Counted from the first letter of the stretch, positions 19,068 through 28,650 are shown. The stretch is 40,196 bases of DNA from Gammaproteobacteria bacterium (GCA_013151045.1 JAADIY010000026.1:972-41167), one strand, 5' to 3'. A program made the numbers and translations. Notes: a model not told the origin generated them from the sequence alone.

Positions 19068-21050
19068 ATGGTGACTGAAAAACCTCAACAAGACACCATA
19101 GACTCTATTTTAGTTGAAGATCGACGTTTTTCACCATCAAGTCAGTTTGTTGAAAACGCGTCGATCAACAACTCTCACCATCTCAAAATTCTCAATAAAC
19201 TCGCGAGCGATGACAACGAATTATTTTGGGCAAAGTTAGCCCACAATGAAATCGATTGGCATACGCGATTTAATAAAGCCCTAGACGACAGTCAAGCACC
19301 CCACTACCGCTGGTTTGACGACGGCACACTCAATATCAGTTATAACTGTATTGATAGACACCTCATTGATCGCGCCAACAAAAAGGCCATTGTCTTTGAA
19401 GGTGAGCGCGGTGACAAACAAACACTTACCTACCGTGAGCTCCATCTTGCTGTAAGTCGCTTTGCCAACGTACTAAAAATGTATGGCATAAAACGCGGCG
19501 ACCGAGTTGTTCTCTATATGCCGATGGTGCCAGAGGCAGTCATTGCAATGCAGGCATGTGCGCGTATAGGTGCCATTCATTCCGTCGTATTTGGTGGGTT
19601 CTCAGCTAAAGCGCTGAAAAATCGTATAGAAGATGCCGCTGCAAAAGCAGTCATTACCGCCGATGGCGGATACCGTGGCGGCAAGATTATCCCATTAAAA
19701 ACAGCCTGCGATGAAGCCTTGTCCGAAGGTTGCAATAGCGTCCAAACCGTCATCGTATTAAAACGCACAGCCCAAGATATTCCTATGGTGCAGGATCGCG
19801 ATATTTACTGGGACGAAGCAATTAAACATGTCAGCGATGATTGCGCACCCGAATGGGTTAATAGCGAACATCCGCTTTTTCTGTTGTATACCTCCGGCTC
19901 AACAGGTAAGCCGAAAGGTATCCAGCACTCAAGTGCTGGTTACCTGCTTGGCGCAATTGTTACTATGCGCTGGGTCTTTGATGCAAATGATAACGACATC
20001 TACTGGTGCACCGCAGATGTCGGCTGGATCACCGGCCATACTTACGTCACCTATGGCCCCTTAGCCTTAGGCATGACACTATTCATGTATGAAGGTGCGC
20101 CAACTGTTCCCGATGCAGGACGCTTTTGGAAATTATGCCAAGATCATAAAGTGACCGTGTTTTATACGGCACCGACGGCTATTCGCGCTTTAATGAAAGC
20201 AGGCGATGATTTCCCTAACAAATATGATCTTTCTTCATTACGCTTACTTGGCACTGTCGGCGAACCCATCAACCCCGAAGCATGGATGTGGTATCACCGA
20301 GTAATAGGCAAAGAACGTTGCCCTATCGTCGATACCTGGTGGCAAACAGAAACCGGCGCCAATGTCATTGCACCATTGCCGGGGGTTGTAGAGACAAAAC
20401 CAGGTTCCTGCACCCTACCACTACCCGGCATGGACGTGGCTATCGTCGATGAAAGTGGCAAGGAAATAGAAGATGCTGATAAAGGGGGTTATTTAGTTAT
20501 AAAAAAACCTTGGCCTTCAATGCTGCGTACTATATGGGGTGATGACAAACGCTATATAGAAACCTATTGGCAACGCTTTAATAATAAATATTATGTCGCC
20601 GGAGATAGCGCACGTCGCGATAAAGACGGTTACTACTGGATCATGGGGCGTATCGATGATGTCCTCAATATATCCGGACATCGGCTAGGCACAATGGAAA
20701 TAGAATCTGCGCTCGTCGCCAATGAAAAAGTCACTGAAGCGGCCGTTGTCAGTAGACCAGACGAATTAACTGGTGAAGCGATTTTTGCCTACGTCGTATT
20801 AAAAGGAGAGCGACCTACAAACGGTATTGATGCCGACTTAACTAACGAATTACAACAATGGGTCGCCAAGCAAATCGGCTCCATCGCCAAACCGAAAGAA
20901 ATACGCTATGCCGACAACCTGCCTAAAACTCGCTCAGGTAAAATCATGCGTCGCCTACTCCGAACTATCGCCTGCGGTGAAGAAATCAGCCAAGACACCT
21001 CAACATTAGAAAACGAAGCCATACTCGAGCAACTACAAGGTAAGCAATAG
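19068..21050 (+). CDS. acs: Acetyl-coenzyme A synthetase
   Basis: The 660-aa AMP-forming ligase converts acetate, ATP and CoA to acetyl-CoA. It has the P-loop-like [11 protein letters not shown], the adenine and acetate pocket block DTWWQTETG, the hinge [22 protein letters not shown], and the C-terminal [11 protein letters not shown], whose lysine is the conserved acetylation site of Acs. The length is standard (E. coli Acs 652 aa). It begins 24 bp after dksA, so read-through from the dksA promoter is possible. The ribosome site is weak. Confidence 0.95.
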   Translation: MVTEKPQQDTIDSILVEDRRFSPSSQFVENASINNSHHLKILNKLASDDNELFWAKLAHNEIDWHTRFNKALDDSQAPHYRWFDDGTLNISYNCIDRHLIDRANKKAIVFEGERGDKQTLTYRELHLAVSRFANVLKMYGIKRGDRVVLYMPMVPEAVIAMQACARIGAIHSVVFGGFSAKALKNRIEDAAAKAVITADGGYRGGKIIPLKTACDEALSEGCNSVQTVIVLKRTAQDIPMVQDRDIYWDEAIKHVSDDCAPEWVNSEHPLFLLYTSGSTGKPKGIQHSSAGYLLGAIVTMRWVFDANDNDIYWCTADVGWITGHTYVTYGPLALGMTLFMYEGAPTVPDAGRFWKLCQDHKVTVFYTAPTAIRALMKAGDDFPNKYDLSSLRLLGTVGEPINPEAWMWYHRVIGKERCPIVDTWWQTETGANVIAPLPGVVETKPGSCTLPLPGMDVAIVDESGKEIEDADKGGYLVIKKPWPSMLRTIWGDDKRYIETYWQRFNNKYYVAGDSARRDKDGYYWIMGRIDDVLNISGHRLGTMEIESALVANEKVTEAAVVSRPDELTGEAIFAYVVLKGERPTNGIDADLTNELQQWVAKQIGSIAKPKEIRYADNLPKTRSGKIMRRLLRTIACGEEISQDTSTLENEAILEQLQGKQ

Positions 21051-21137
21051 TTCAGTTTCAGTTGTTATACTTAAGCTACACAACCGTATTTTTAATACTA
21101 GAAAACACCCAGCCACTGTTATAGAGATAAACGAATA

Positions 21138-21953
21138 ATGAAATTTCAATTAAAACAAAGATTTCATATCCCAGCCAGTTTCTTAATCTTAATAACACTA
21201 CTGCTTAGTGCCTGCGCAACGTCACCTACCGGCCGTAAACAAATACTTCTGTTCCCCGAATCACAAATGGCACAAATGGGCGTAGCGGCTTACCAACAAA
21301 CAAAAAAAGACACACCTATCTCTAAAAACTCAAAATCAAATGATTATGTAAACTGTATTATCAATGCTATCACTCCAAAAGTCGATGCCGATACTGAATG
21401 GGAAGTCACCGTCTTTGATAGCGAGCAAGTTAACGCCTTTGCATTACCTGGCGGTAAAATTGGTGTCTATACTGGCCTATTAGAAGTCGCTACCAATCAA
21501 AATCAACTCGCCGCAGTCATTGGTCACGAAATAGCCCATGTCACAGCACGCCACGGTAATGCACGTGTCTCAGCATCAACGCTTACGCAAGCAGGCTTAG
21601 TCGCCGCGCAAGTACTTGCCGGAAGCGCAAGCAAAGAGAAACAACAACTCTTAGGCCTACTCGGCCTCGGTGCTCAAGTTGGAATTTTATTACCTTATGG
21701 CCGAGGCCAAGAAAGTGAATCTGACATACTCGGCCTCGTTTATATGGCCAGTGCAGGCTTTGACCCGAGAGAAAGTGTACAACTGTGGAAGAACATGGCT
21801 AAAGCATCAAGCGGCAAAGCACCACCCGAACTCTTATCCACTCACCCTGCTAATGCCACCCGTATTGCCGATCTCAATAGAGCGATGCCGGATGCGATGA
21901 TCATTTATAACAAAGCTAGAGCTCAAGGCGAAAAACCTAACTGCAAAAAATAA
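21138..21953 (+). CDS. M48-family metallopeptidase lipoprotein (LoiP/YggG-like)
   Basis: The 271-aa protein carries a lipobox LLLSAC (Cys26) and an M48B peptidase domain. Zinc ligands are H130 and H134 in HEIAH with catalytic E131, and probably E192 in ESESD. The segment NAFALPGGKIGVYTGLL and the end STHPANATRIADL are family blocks shared with E. coli LoiP and with the peptidase part of BepA. It likely degrades damaged outer-membrane or periplasmic proteins. Mature length equals the peptidase alone, with no TPR repeats, so it is closer to LoiP than BepA. Confidence 0.9.
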   Translation: MKFQLKQRFHIPASFLILITLLLSACATSPTGRKQILLFPESQMAQMGVAAYQQTKKDTPISKNSKSNDYVNCIINAITPKVDADTEWEVTVFDSEQVNAFALPGGKIGVYTGLLEVATNQNQLAAVIGHEIAHVTARHGNARVSASTLTQAGLVAAQVLAGSASKEKQQLLGLLGLGAQVGILLPYGRGQESESDILGLVYMASAGFDPRESVQLWKNMAKASSGKAPPELLSTHPANATRIADLNRAMPDAMIIYNKARAQGEKPNCKK

Positions 21954-21974
21954 GTTTATTTCGAAAAGATAATA

Positions 21975-22526
21975 TTAATCAGTTTTCACCCGGTCGCCCT
22001 GGCCACGACCGAGAAAAGTAGAAAATATATAATAAAAATAGCTAGTTATATTCAAATGTTCAAGCATTAATGCATCATATCTCGATAGCTTTTTAGGCGT
22101 CGACATATCCACATCGTTGATCTGCGCAAGCCCCGTAATACCCGGTTTAGCCGAATAAACACCCCGCTCAAAACGACAATTAATCAACTCCGTCTGATTG
22201 AACAAACACGGTCTTGGTCCCACCAAACTCATCTGACCTAAGAAAACATTAAAAAGCTGAGGCAACTCATCAAGCTTAGTTCGACGTAAAAAACTCCCCA
22301 AAGTCGTTACCGAAGAACTTTTAGCTAAATGCGTCGCCACCGAATCCGTATTTACTCGCATGGTGCGAAATTTAATCAAAGTAAACGCCTGCTTATTTTT
22401 ACCAACACGCGTTTGAAAAAAGAGTGGCTTACCGGTATCAAACAAACCAACGAGATAGACCAATAACATGATAGGTAAAGAAATAACTATTCCAATACCG
22501 GATAAAATAATATCTAAAAACCGCAT
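21975..22526 (-). CDS. Small monotopic phosphoglycosyl transferase (bacterial sugar transferase)
   Basis: The 183-aa protein is the minimal catalytic form of the PglC/WcaJ superfamily, which transfers a sugar phosphate from a UDP-sugar to undecaprenyl phosphate. An N-terminal re-entrant membrane helix (about 5-27, with the Pro that breaks it at P18) is followed by the basic KFRTM motif (52-56), the catalytic dyad D86-E87 in KLDELPQ, and VGPRP (102-106). The terminal PGITGLAQIN block is present. No other polysaccharide, flippase or glycosyltransferase gene lies beside it. It converges with the M48 gene, and a gene-poor scar follows upstream. Confidence 0.88.
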   Translation of the reverse strand: MRFLDIILSGIGIVISLPIMLLVYLVGLFDTGKPLFFQTRVGKNKQAFTLIKFRTMRVNTDSVATHLAKSSSVTTLGSFLRRTKLDELPQLFNVFLGQMSLVGPRPCLFNQTELINCRFERGVYSAKPGITGLAQINDVDMSTPKKLSRYDALMLEHLNITSYFYYIFSTFLGRGQGDRVKTD

Positions 22527-23175
22527 GCAATACGACTCAACACATTTCCACTAATGCAATGACATCACTATCAAATAGATAGTTTTGCATCACACATTTC
22601 ATAATTTCAATCTACGCAATTAAACACCAAGGTCAAGGGTTAGGTTAGAGTGTACTGAGCAATTAGGATGGATAAATTAAACTGCATGATACATCAATTT
22701 TTTTAGGTGAGGGAAGTGGCAATTAAATGTTTGATACATGCGTTGTCGATTGTAGAAGACCTCCATATACTGAAAGATAGCTGTTTTAGCTTGCGAATAG
22801 CCAAACCCACACTAGGCAGAACCACACCTTAATTAAAATAAATAATGTATGTTGAGACTGTAACAAAACTGTGTAACTGGCTATCAGTAACCCCTGATGG
22901 GAAGGATAGGCAGGTGATTAAGAAAGAAGTGTTAGAAGCTTTTTCACACAAAGCGGCAAACTGGACAAGCCCCCACAGACGTTAAGAGCCGTGCTCACGG
23001 TTGAGGCTGCCCTCAATGCTGAGCTAGACGATCATTTTGGTTCTACTCACTACTGTCCCATAAGCTTTCACAGTCAATATAGCTGGTGAATTTTCTGGGT
23101 ATTTTACTCTGGTGGATCACCAGATAGCACAGTGTTCTGCCCATATTCGATATCAGACACTTTCAGTATCTATTT
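22527..23175. other. Gene-poor stretch with degenerate sequence
   Basis: This 650-base interval has no intact gene on either strand. Its first 390 bases are AT-rich and carry no motif I recognise. The second part holds the transposase-like fragment described separately, and the last 90 bases lead into the truncated reductase. It looks like decayed DNA at the left edge of the antiporter operon. No clear terminal inverted repeats or target-site duplications were found by eye. Confidence 0.5.
22914..23047 (+). mobile_element. Fragment of an IS256-like transposase N-terminus (degenerate)
   Basis: One frame reads VIKKEVLEAF and, after a shift near 22944, the next frame reads TQSGKLDKPPQTLRAVL and then AALNAELDDHFG. 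The last block resembles the conserved N-terminal motif of IS256-family transposases (AxEAEMDxHLG). Only about 45 codons remain, with a frameshift and without the DDE catalytic part. The identification rests on a short motif and is uncertain. Confidence 0.35.
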
Positions 23176-23547
23176 TCAGCCATGAGGTGCTAAAAAGTCG
23201 ATCTCAGGGCCTACCGAGACAATGCGCGTAGGGTTAACAGATTCGTGACTACCATAATAGTGGTTCTTAATTTGATCCATATGTGCGGTTTCAGCCACAC
23301 CTGGGTACTGATAGAGCTCTCTTAAATACCCCCAAAGGTTTGAGTAATTGATAATGCGTCCAATGTTGTATTTAAAATGACTATAGTAAACCGCATCAAA
23401 GCGCATCAAGGTTGTAAATAAACGCCAGTCGGCTGCGGTTATTGTGCTGCCCACTAAATAGCGTTGTTTGCTCAGCCTGTCTTCAAGCCAGTCAAGTGTT
23501 TCGAATAACGGATAAACTGCTTTCTCGTATGCTTGCTGCGTTCGAGT
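23176..23547 (-). pseudogene. Truncated glutathionyl-hydroquinone reductase (YqjG/ECM4 type)
   Basis: The frame encodes only the helical C-terminal domain of a xi-class glutathione transferase. It reads TRTQQAYEKAVYPLFETLD, ITAADWRLFTTLMRFDAVYYSHFK, YLRELYQYPGVAETA, then NHYYGSHESVNPTRIVSVGP. In YqjG these blocks fill the second half of a roughly 330-aa enzyme. The thioredoxin-like N-terminal domain with its catalytic CPWA cysteine is absent; the open frame continues upstream to 23625 with unrelated hydrophobic sequence. The end at APHG is also slightly short. It cannot be an active reductase and is best read as a gene cut by a rearrangement next to the acquired antiporter operon. Confidence 0.8.
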
Positions 23548-23853
23548 GTTAATTTTGGTCGGGCCGGAAAAGTTATTTCTGCAAAAAAATAATAACCTAA
23601 ATAAGTATACGACAAAAACAATCATCGCAATACAAACGCTACTTTCAGCATAAACCCGCCAATATGTGTTTAAGCAAATCTTAACAAATAAGAACTATCT
23701 GCGAACGCCACGCCAATCAAGTGACAAGCTACACCTTACGTAATTTAGGTTATGCTGGCAAAATAGCCACAATCACCAATAAAATAGGTACCATCGGCGA
23801 CACGACAATGAGATGCGTTTTTCAGCACAGCCAAGCAGGGGCTGACCAATAAC

Positions 23854-24345
23854 ATGGATAACAGCAAAACAAGCTGGCCATCCATCCTCGTGCGAGCGAG
23901 TTTATTCGCTCTCATTTGGTCGGTGCTTAGCGGCGGCGCTACAGCATCCTGGTGGATAGGTATACCAGCGGTATTACTTGCCGTTATCGTCAGTGTCGCG
24001 TTAATTCCACCTACACCTTTGGTATGGTCTGAAATACTACGATTCGCACCCTTTTTTCTTCAGCGCTCTCTGCTCGGCGGCACAGACGTAGCCTGGCGTG
24101 CCTTTCATCCGCGCAGGCCCATCGCTCCGGATCTTATTGAATATCCACTGCAACTACAGCCAGGATTGCCTCAAGTATTTATGGTCAATACAGTAAGTCT
24201 GCTGCCAGGCACACTGAGTGCTGTACTTGAGCATAATGTGTTAAAAGTACATGTACTGGACAGACAAAAAAATGTTGTGGCAGAACTCAAGGCGTTAGAA
24301 CAAATTGTGGCAAGGATGTTCGACACATCCCTGAATATTTCTTGA
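23854..24345 (+). CDS. mnhE: Mrp/Mnh-type antiporter subunit E
   Basis: The 163-aa protein has two to three N-terminal membrane helices (about 10-52, SLFALIWSVLSGG and IPAVLLAVIVSVALI) and a soluble C-terminal part with the family block VNTVSLLPGTLSAVLEHNVLKVHVLD. MrpE-type subunits belong to the peripheral membrane group of Mrp cation/proton antiporters and of the related module in archaeal membrane-bound hydrogenases. It is the first gene of a nine-gene plus-strand operon that is visibly richer in G and C than the surrounding genes. The ribosome site is weak. Confidence 0.87.
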   Translation: MDNSKTSWPSILVRASLFALIWSVLSGGATASWWIGIPAVLLAVIVSVALIPPTPLVWSEILRFAPFFLQRSLLGGTDVAWRAFHPRRPIAPDLIEYPLQLQPGLPQVFMVNTVSLLPGTLSAVLEHNVLKVHVLDRQKNVVAELKALEQIVARMFDTSLNIS

Positions 24346-24358
24346 GGAGATATACAAA

Positions 24359-25339
24359 ATGAAAAGATTCAAAAATATTCTTTGCGTAGTGGAAACCGAA
24401 AAGGCATGCAAGCCTGCCCTCGAACGTGCTGTTGCACTGGCAGAGAATAACCAGGCCAGCTTGACAGTCATCGACATAATTGAACATGTCACCGCCGGTG
24501 TCCATATGCCGGACGTAGCGACGATTACTGCCAATCTGCAAACCACAATGGAGAGCACTCATGAGCAAAACTTGAATACATTGGTTGATCCTTATCGCAC
24601 ACGGATCGCGATTAAAACCAAAATATTAACGGGCGTACCTTTTTTGGAAACCGTCCGCGAGGTACTACGCAACAGGTGCGACCTAGTGATCAAAATACCC
24701 GAAACCCGCGATTGGCTAGACCGCTTATTTGGTAGCAACGATATGCATCTGTTACGCAAATGCCCGTGCCCGGTATGGCTCATCAAGCCGCAAACACTGA
24801 AACCCTATCGACGTATCCTGGCTGCGGTTGATGTGGACGATGGCTATCCGCTGGCAGAACTGGAAGCACGAAGCATATTAAATCAGCAAATTATTGAAAT
24901 GGCCAGTGCTGTAGCATTGTCCGATTTTGCTGAACTGCACGTTGCCCATGCCTGGAATATTTTTGGCGAAAGCGCTATGAGTGGTGGCTTTATACAAGCA
25001 CCAGAAGATAAAATTAATGCTTACGTCGAACAAGCAATGCAACTGCACAAAACCAATCTGGATACACTGATGCATAAGGTAACCCACGATTTAGGGCAGG
25101 ACGTCCTCGATTATCTCAAACCACAAACGCATTTGGTCAAGGGCGGCGCGCGTAAAGAAATACCTGCATTGGCAAAACGGATAGAGGCTGATCTCGTCGT
25201 AATGGGAACAGTGGCTCGCACTGGTATTCCCGGCTTTATTATGGGTAATACCGCAGAAACGATTTTGAATCAACTCGATTGTTCCGTACTCGCTATTAAA
25301 CCACCCGGCTTCGTAACACCTATTACGCAATCAAATTAA
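24359..25339 (+). CDS. Tandem universal stress protein
   Basis: The 326-aa soluble protein consists of two UspA domains (about 1-140 and 150-318), the UspE-like layout. The first begins FKNILCVVETEKACKPALERAVALA; the second ends with the Usp nucleotide-loop region VMGTVARTGIPGFIMGNTAE and the terminal strand DCSVLAIKPPGF. Such domains bind ATP or AMP and often act as regulators of transporters. It has a strong GAGGAG ribosome site and sits between the E and F antiporter genes, 13 bp after E and 6 bp before F. It is thus an integral operon member and a candidate cytoplasmic regulator of the antiporter. Confidence 0.88.
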   Translation: MKRFKNILCVVETEKACKPALERAVALAENNQASLTVIDIIEHVTAGVHMPDVATITANLQTTMESTHEQNLNTLVDPYRTRIAIKTKILTGVPFLETVREVLRNRCDLVIKIPETRDWLDRLFGSNDMHLLRKCPCPVWLIKPQTLKPYRRILAAVDVDDGYPLAELEARSILNQQIIEMASAVALSDFAELHVAHAWNIFGESAMSGGFIQAPEDKINAYVEQAMQLHKTNLDTLMHKVTHDLGQDVLDYLKPQTHLVKGGARKEIPALAKRIEADLVVMGTVARTGIPGFIMGNTAETILNQLDCSVLAIKPPGFVTPITQSN

Positions 25340-25345
25340 ACACGC

Positions 25346-25624
25346 ATGCAACCCCTCTACCTTGCATTAGCACTGTTTCTGCTGCTCAACCTCGGCGCTG
25401 GCATGTGGCGTGTGCTGCGTGGCCCGACTGCTGCCGATCGCATGTTGGCTGCGCAATTATTCGGCACTACTGCCGTGGCCATATTATTATTGCTGGCGCA
25501 AGCAACTGCAAACGCGGCACTGCGTGACATAGCACTGGTATTTGCCCTGTTAGCCACAATGACGGCAGTGGCTTTTGTACGACGCGCCTGGCCGAACCGG
25601 GAGGCAAACCATGAATCCAAATGA
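25346..25624 (+). CDS. mnhF: Mrp/Mnh-type antiporter subunit F
   Basis: The 92-aa protein has three membrane helices (about 3-20, 36-54, 59-80) with the family motif RVLRGPTAADRMLAAQ after the first, and ALRDIALVFALLA in the third. This is the MrpF (MbhB-like) small subunit. It overlaps the next gene by 14 bases, which points to translational coupling. Confidence 0.9.
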   Translation: MQPLYLALALFLLLNLGAGMWRVLRGPTAADRMLAAQLFGTTAVAILLLLAQATANAALRDIALVFALLATMTAVAFVRRAWPNREANHESK

Positions 25625-25910
25625 TTACCTCTCCGCTGCATTGCTGATCACCGGAGCGGTCTTCTTTCTGGCTGGCACTCTGGGTCTGTTGCGTTTTCCC
25701 GATGTTTATACCCGCCTTCATGCCTTGACCAAGGCTGACAATGTAGGGTTAGGGCTGATGGTGGTAGGACTCGCCGTGCAAGCAGAATCCTGGTCTGTGG
25801 TCGGTAAGCTACTGCTGATCTGGTGGTTAGTGTTGATCGCCGGGGCCAGCGTTGCCCATCTAATCGCCAGCGGCGCACTACAACGGGGGATTCGCATGTG
25901 GAAGCCATGA
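25611..25910 (+). CDS. mnhG: Mrp/Mnh-type antiporter subunit G
   Basis: The 99-aa protein has three membrane helices and the MrpG pattern GTLGLLRFPDVYTRLHALTKADNVGLGL (family: G..RFPD.Y.R.HA..K). The start ATG 25611, preceded by GGGAGG, is chosen over an earlier in-frame start inside mnhF. Its TGA stop overlaps the ATG of the next gene (ATGA). Confidence 0.92.
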   Translation: MNPNDYLSAALLITGAVFFLAGTLGLLRFPDVYTRLHALTKADNVGLGLMVVGLAVQAESWSVVGKLLLIWWLVLIAGASVAHLIASGALQRGIRMWKP

Positions 25911-26872
25911 CGCTACTGACATGGATATTCGATAGCCTGCTGGGATTAAGCTTATTGTGGTTAGCCTGGCGCGCGCTGGCCTGCCCAAACCTATTCAAGG
26001 CCATTGTCTTGTTCGTCGCCTTTGGCTTGTTGATGGCGCTGGCCTGGGTACGTCTGGCAGCGCCGGATGTTGCCCTCGCCGAAGCCGCCATCGGCGCCGG
26101 ACTGACCGGCGCTCTGCTTATGGCGGCGTTGGCAAAATTGCACCCAACCGAAGCGCATAACGATTTCGCTGTACCACCAGAAAAAAACGTGACAAAAGTT
26201 TGGTCATGGCAATGGTTACCAGCAATTACAATACTGCTGGTCACTACCGGACTCGGCTATGTGGTTTTATCACTACCCCCTTATGCAACAGGACTCAGTA
26301 CAGAGGTTGCCGCAAACCTGGAAATCAGTGGAGCGAGTAACCCGGTGACCGCAGTACTGCTCAATTTCCGCGGTTACGATACCCTGCTGGAGATCGTGGT
26401 GTTATTACTGGCACTGCTGGGTGTCTGGTCACTTAATAGCGCAGATCTCGACCACAAGGCTGCACCAGGTATTGTGTTGGATACCCTAGCGCGTCTGCTA
26501 ACACCGATATTCATTCTGGTGGCCGCGTATCTATTGTGGGTGGGTGCCCATGCGCCCGGCGGTGCCTTTCAGGCAGGGGCGGTACTGGGTGCAGCGGGCG
26601 TATTGTTGCTATTGGCCGGTTGGCGTCCCCGCACTGGTCTCATGGCCTTGCCACTACGACTCGTTCTGGTAATAGGTCCTGCCATATTCGTGATAGTGGC
26701 TATGCTCACCCTGCTGATTGCGGGACAGATGTTGGAATATCCTCCAACGCAGGCTGGAGCACTGATTCTGATTCTTGAAACCGCAGCGACAGTCTCTATT
26801 GGTGTCACACTGGCCGCGCTGTTTCTGGGTGGAGACCCTAGAAAAAATAACCGGAATAAGAACCACACATGA
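25907..26872 (+). CDS. Fused antiporter subunit: MrpA C-terminal (DUF4040) plus MrpB
   Basis: The 321-aa membrane protein joins two antiporter modules. Residues about 1-85 resemble the DUF4040/MbhD-like tail of MrpA, with ALAWVRLAAPDVALAEAAIGAG. Residues about 95-315 include the MbhE-like part and the MrpB domain, with the block PIFILVAAYLLWVGAHAPGGAFQAG. In archaeal membrane-bound hydrogenases these modules are separate genes (mbhD, E, F). In classical Mrp the first belongs to the large MrpA, whose N-terminal NuoL-like channel is not encoded in this operon. The start is ATG 25907 in an ATGA overlap with mnhG; a longer upstream frame lies inside mnhG and is rejected. Confidence 0.85.
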   Translation: MTLLTWIFDSLLGLSLLWLAWRALACPNLFKAIVLFVAFGLLMALAWVRLAAPDVALAEAAIGAGLTGALLMAALAKLHPTEAHNDFAVPPEKNVTKVWSWQWLPAITILLVTTGLGYVVLSLPPYATGLSTEVAANLEISGASNPVTAVLLNFRGYDTLLEIVVLLLALLGVWSLNSADLDHKAAPGIVLDTLARLLTPIFILVAAYLLWVGAHAPGGAFQAGAVLGAAGVLLLLAGWRPRTGLMALPLRLVLVIGPAIFVIVAMLTLLIAGQMLEYPPTQAGALILILETAATVSIGVTLAALFLGGDPRKNNRNKNHT

Positions 26873-27177
26873 GCACCGCTTTTCTTTACGCCCTGGTAGG
26901 TACGGGACTGTTCGCGCTTGGCCTATACGCCCTGATTGTTCATGCACACCTGCTACGCAAAATTCTAGCGCTCAATATAATGGGCAGCGGGGTTTTCATG
27001 GTGCTGGTGGCATTAGCAAAACGCACCGGGGACGCTCCACCGGATGCGGTACCGCACGCCATGGTCATTACCGGTATTGTGGTTGCAGTTTCGGCCACGG
27101 CGCTGGCGCTTACCTTGATGCTTAAGCTGAATGCAAAAAGCGGGCATGCCGAGCTTCCTGACGACCGGCGAGAGTAA
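26869..27177 (+). CDS. mnhC: Mrp/Mnh-type antiporter subunit C (NuoK-like)
   Basis: The 102-aa protein has three membrane helices and resembles NuoK and MrpC. The pattern LYALIVHAHLLRKILALNIMGSGVF is the first to second helix, and DAVPHAMVITGIVVAVSATALALTL the third. Its ATG overlaps the preceding TGA (ATGA). It is a core subunit that joins the peripheral subunits to the D-type channels. Confidence 0.92.
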   Translation: MSTAFLYALVGTGLFALGLYALIVHAHLLRKILALNIMGSGVFMVLVALAKRTGDAPPDAVPHAMVITGIVVAVSATALALTLMLKLNAKSGHAELPDDRRE

Positions 27178-27183
27178 CATTCG

Positions 27184-28650
27184 ATGGGTGCAGTGTTCAC
27201 GGAGTTTCCCTGGGGTGTCATTCTGATCCTGCTGCCGGTAACGGGCGGCATACTCTGTTTTCTTTGGCCACAGATAGCGAAGATAACGGGGCTGTTTATT
27301 GTTTTTGTCGTCGCACTGCTTGTAGTGGGATTGGCTTGGCAAATCTTTAATAATGGTGTTTATCGCCATGCAGTCGGAGGCTGGGGCGCACCTCTGGGCG
27401 TCGATTTGTATGCTGATGGTCTGAGCCTGTTAATGCTCGCCATTACTGCATTGGTGGGGATGGGCGTCAGCGTTTATTCGGCAGCTTATTTCAAACATGA
27501 ACAAGCAGCGCAGTTCTGGCCGCTGTGGCTGTTGCTGCTGGCCGCACTGAATGCCCTTTTTCTTTCAGCCGATATTTTCAACGTCTACGTCACCTTCGAA
27601 CTGATGGGGTTGGCAGCGGTGGCACTGGTAGCGCTGGCGGGTAGCCGCGAGGCGCTCGGTGCTGCTATGCGTTATCTGCTGGCGGCGTTGCTAGGGTCGT
27701 TGGCCTATTTGCTTGGCGTCGCACTGCTTTATCACGGTTTTGGCACTGTGGACATTGCCTTGCTTGTCGAGCGGGCCGAGCCTTCCCCAGTAATTTGGGC
27801 TGCATTGGGGCTGATGGGGGCCGGTCTGTTACTCAAGACGGCATTGTTCCCACTGCATTTCTGGCTGCCACCCGCCCATGCCAGCGCGCCGACTCCTGTA
27901 AGTGCTCTGCTCTCAGCGCTGGTGGTGAAAGCCTCTTTTTATATCCTGCTGCGTTTGTGGCTGGAGATATTCGATCCCCTTGTTGGCGGTGCAGGTGTCG
28001 AACAACTGTTAGGGCTGCTTGGTGCCGCGGCCATACTCTGGGGCTCTGTACAAGCCTTGCGTCAAACCCGACTGAAGTTACTTATCGCCTATTCCACTGT
28101 GGCTCAGGTTGGTTATTTGTTTCTGGCGTTTCCGTTAGTCGCGGCTGCGGGTGTTTCGGCCTGGAGCGCGGTCACATACCTGGTGCTGTCTCATGCCCTG
28201 GCCAAGGCAGCCATGTTTATGGCGGCCGGCAATCTACTGTGCTTTGGTGGGCATGACCGTATCACCGATCTGGATCGAGTGGTACAGCGCCTGCCTCTTA
28301 CCGCAGCCGCCTTTGCTCTGGCCGGAGTCAGCATCATGGGGCTACCGCCGAGCGGTGGCTTTATCGGTAAGTGGCTATTGCTTGAGGCAGCTTTGATGCA
28401 GGGACGCTGGGACTTGGTCGCGGTTATGATTCTCGGCGGCTTGTTGGCAGCGGGTTATATCTTCAAAGTGCTGGGCTACGCCTTCACCCAGGCTGACATA
28501 TCGCACGAATCGAAAGCCGTTCCCGCCAGTATGGAATGGACCGCGTTGCTGCTCGCATGCGGGGCTATCCTACTAGGTTTTCTGGCGGTTCCAGTATTGT
28601 CGTTAGTTGGCATTGGTGACCCATTTGGTATCGGTGAAGTCAGGCCATGA
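27184..28650 (+). CDS. mnhD: Antiporter subunit D, first copy (NuoM/N-like proton channel)
   Basis: The 488-aa protein has about 14 membrane helices of the proton-conducting Proton_antipo_M family. The residues needed for ion passage are present: E139 in VTFELMGL (helix 5), K218 in LLKTALFPLHFWLP (helix 7), H225, H232 in the HASAPTPVSALL loop, and K249 in VVKASF. In Mrp complexes this subunit is one of the ion-translocating channels. It starts six bases after mnhC, and its stop overlaps the next start (ATGA). Confidence 0.92.
   Translation: MGAVFTEFPWGVILILLPVTGGILCFLWPQIAKITGLFIVFVVALLVVGLAWQIFNNGVYRHAVGGWGAPLGVDLYADGLSLLMLAITALVGMGVSVYSAAYFKHEQAAQFWPLWLLLLAALNALFLSADIFNVYVTFELMGLAAVALVALAGSREALGAAMRYLLAALLGSLAYLLGVALLYHGFGTVDIALLVERAEPSPVIWAALGLMGAGLLLKTALFPLHFWLPPAHASAPTPVSALLSALVVKASFYILLRLWLEIFDPLVGGAGVEQLLGLLGAAAILWGSVQALRQTRLKLLIAYSTVAQVGYLFLAFPLVAAAGVSAWSAVTYLVLSHALAKAAMFMAAGNLLCFGGHDRITDLDRVVQRLPLTAAAFALAGVSIMGLPPSGGFIGKWLLLEAALMQGRWDLVAVMILGGLLAAGYIFKVLGYAFTQADISHESKAVPASMEWTALLLACGAILLGFLAVPVLSLVGIGDPFGIGEVRP

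Noticed and set aside
23548-23625. Start of the truncated reductase frame as a genuine signal or membrane segment
   Set aside because: The first 26 residues are hydrophobic but unlike any part of the YqjG family and have no ribosome site. They look like chance sequence joined at a breakpoint.
25823-25906. Longer N-terminus for the antiporter A-tail/B fusion
   Set aside because: These 28 codons overlap mnhG in another frame and are Arg-rich and unlike the family. The ATGA overlap at 25907 is the natural start and repeats three more times in the operon.
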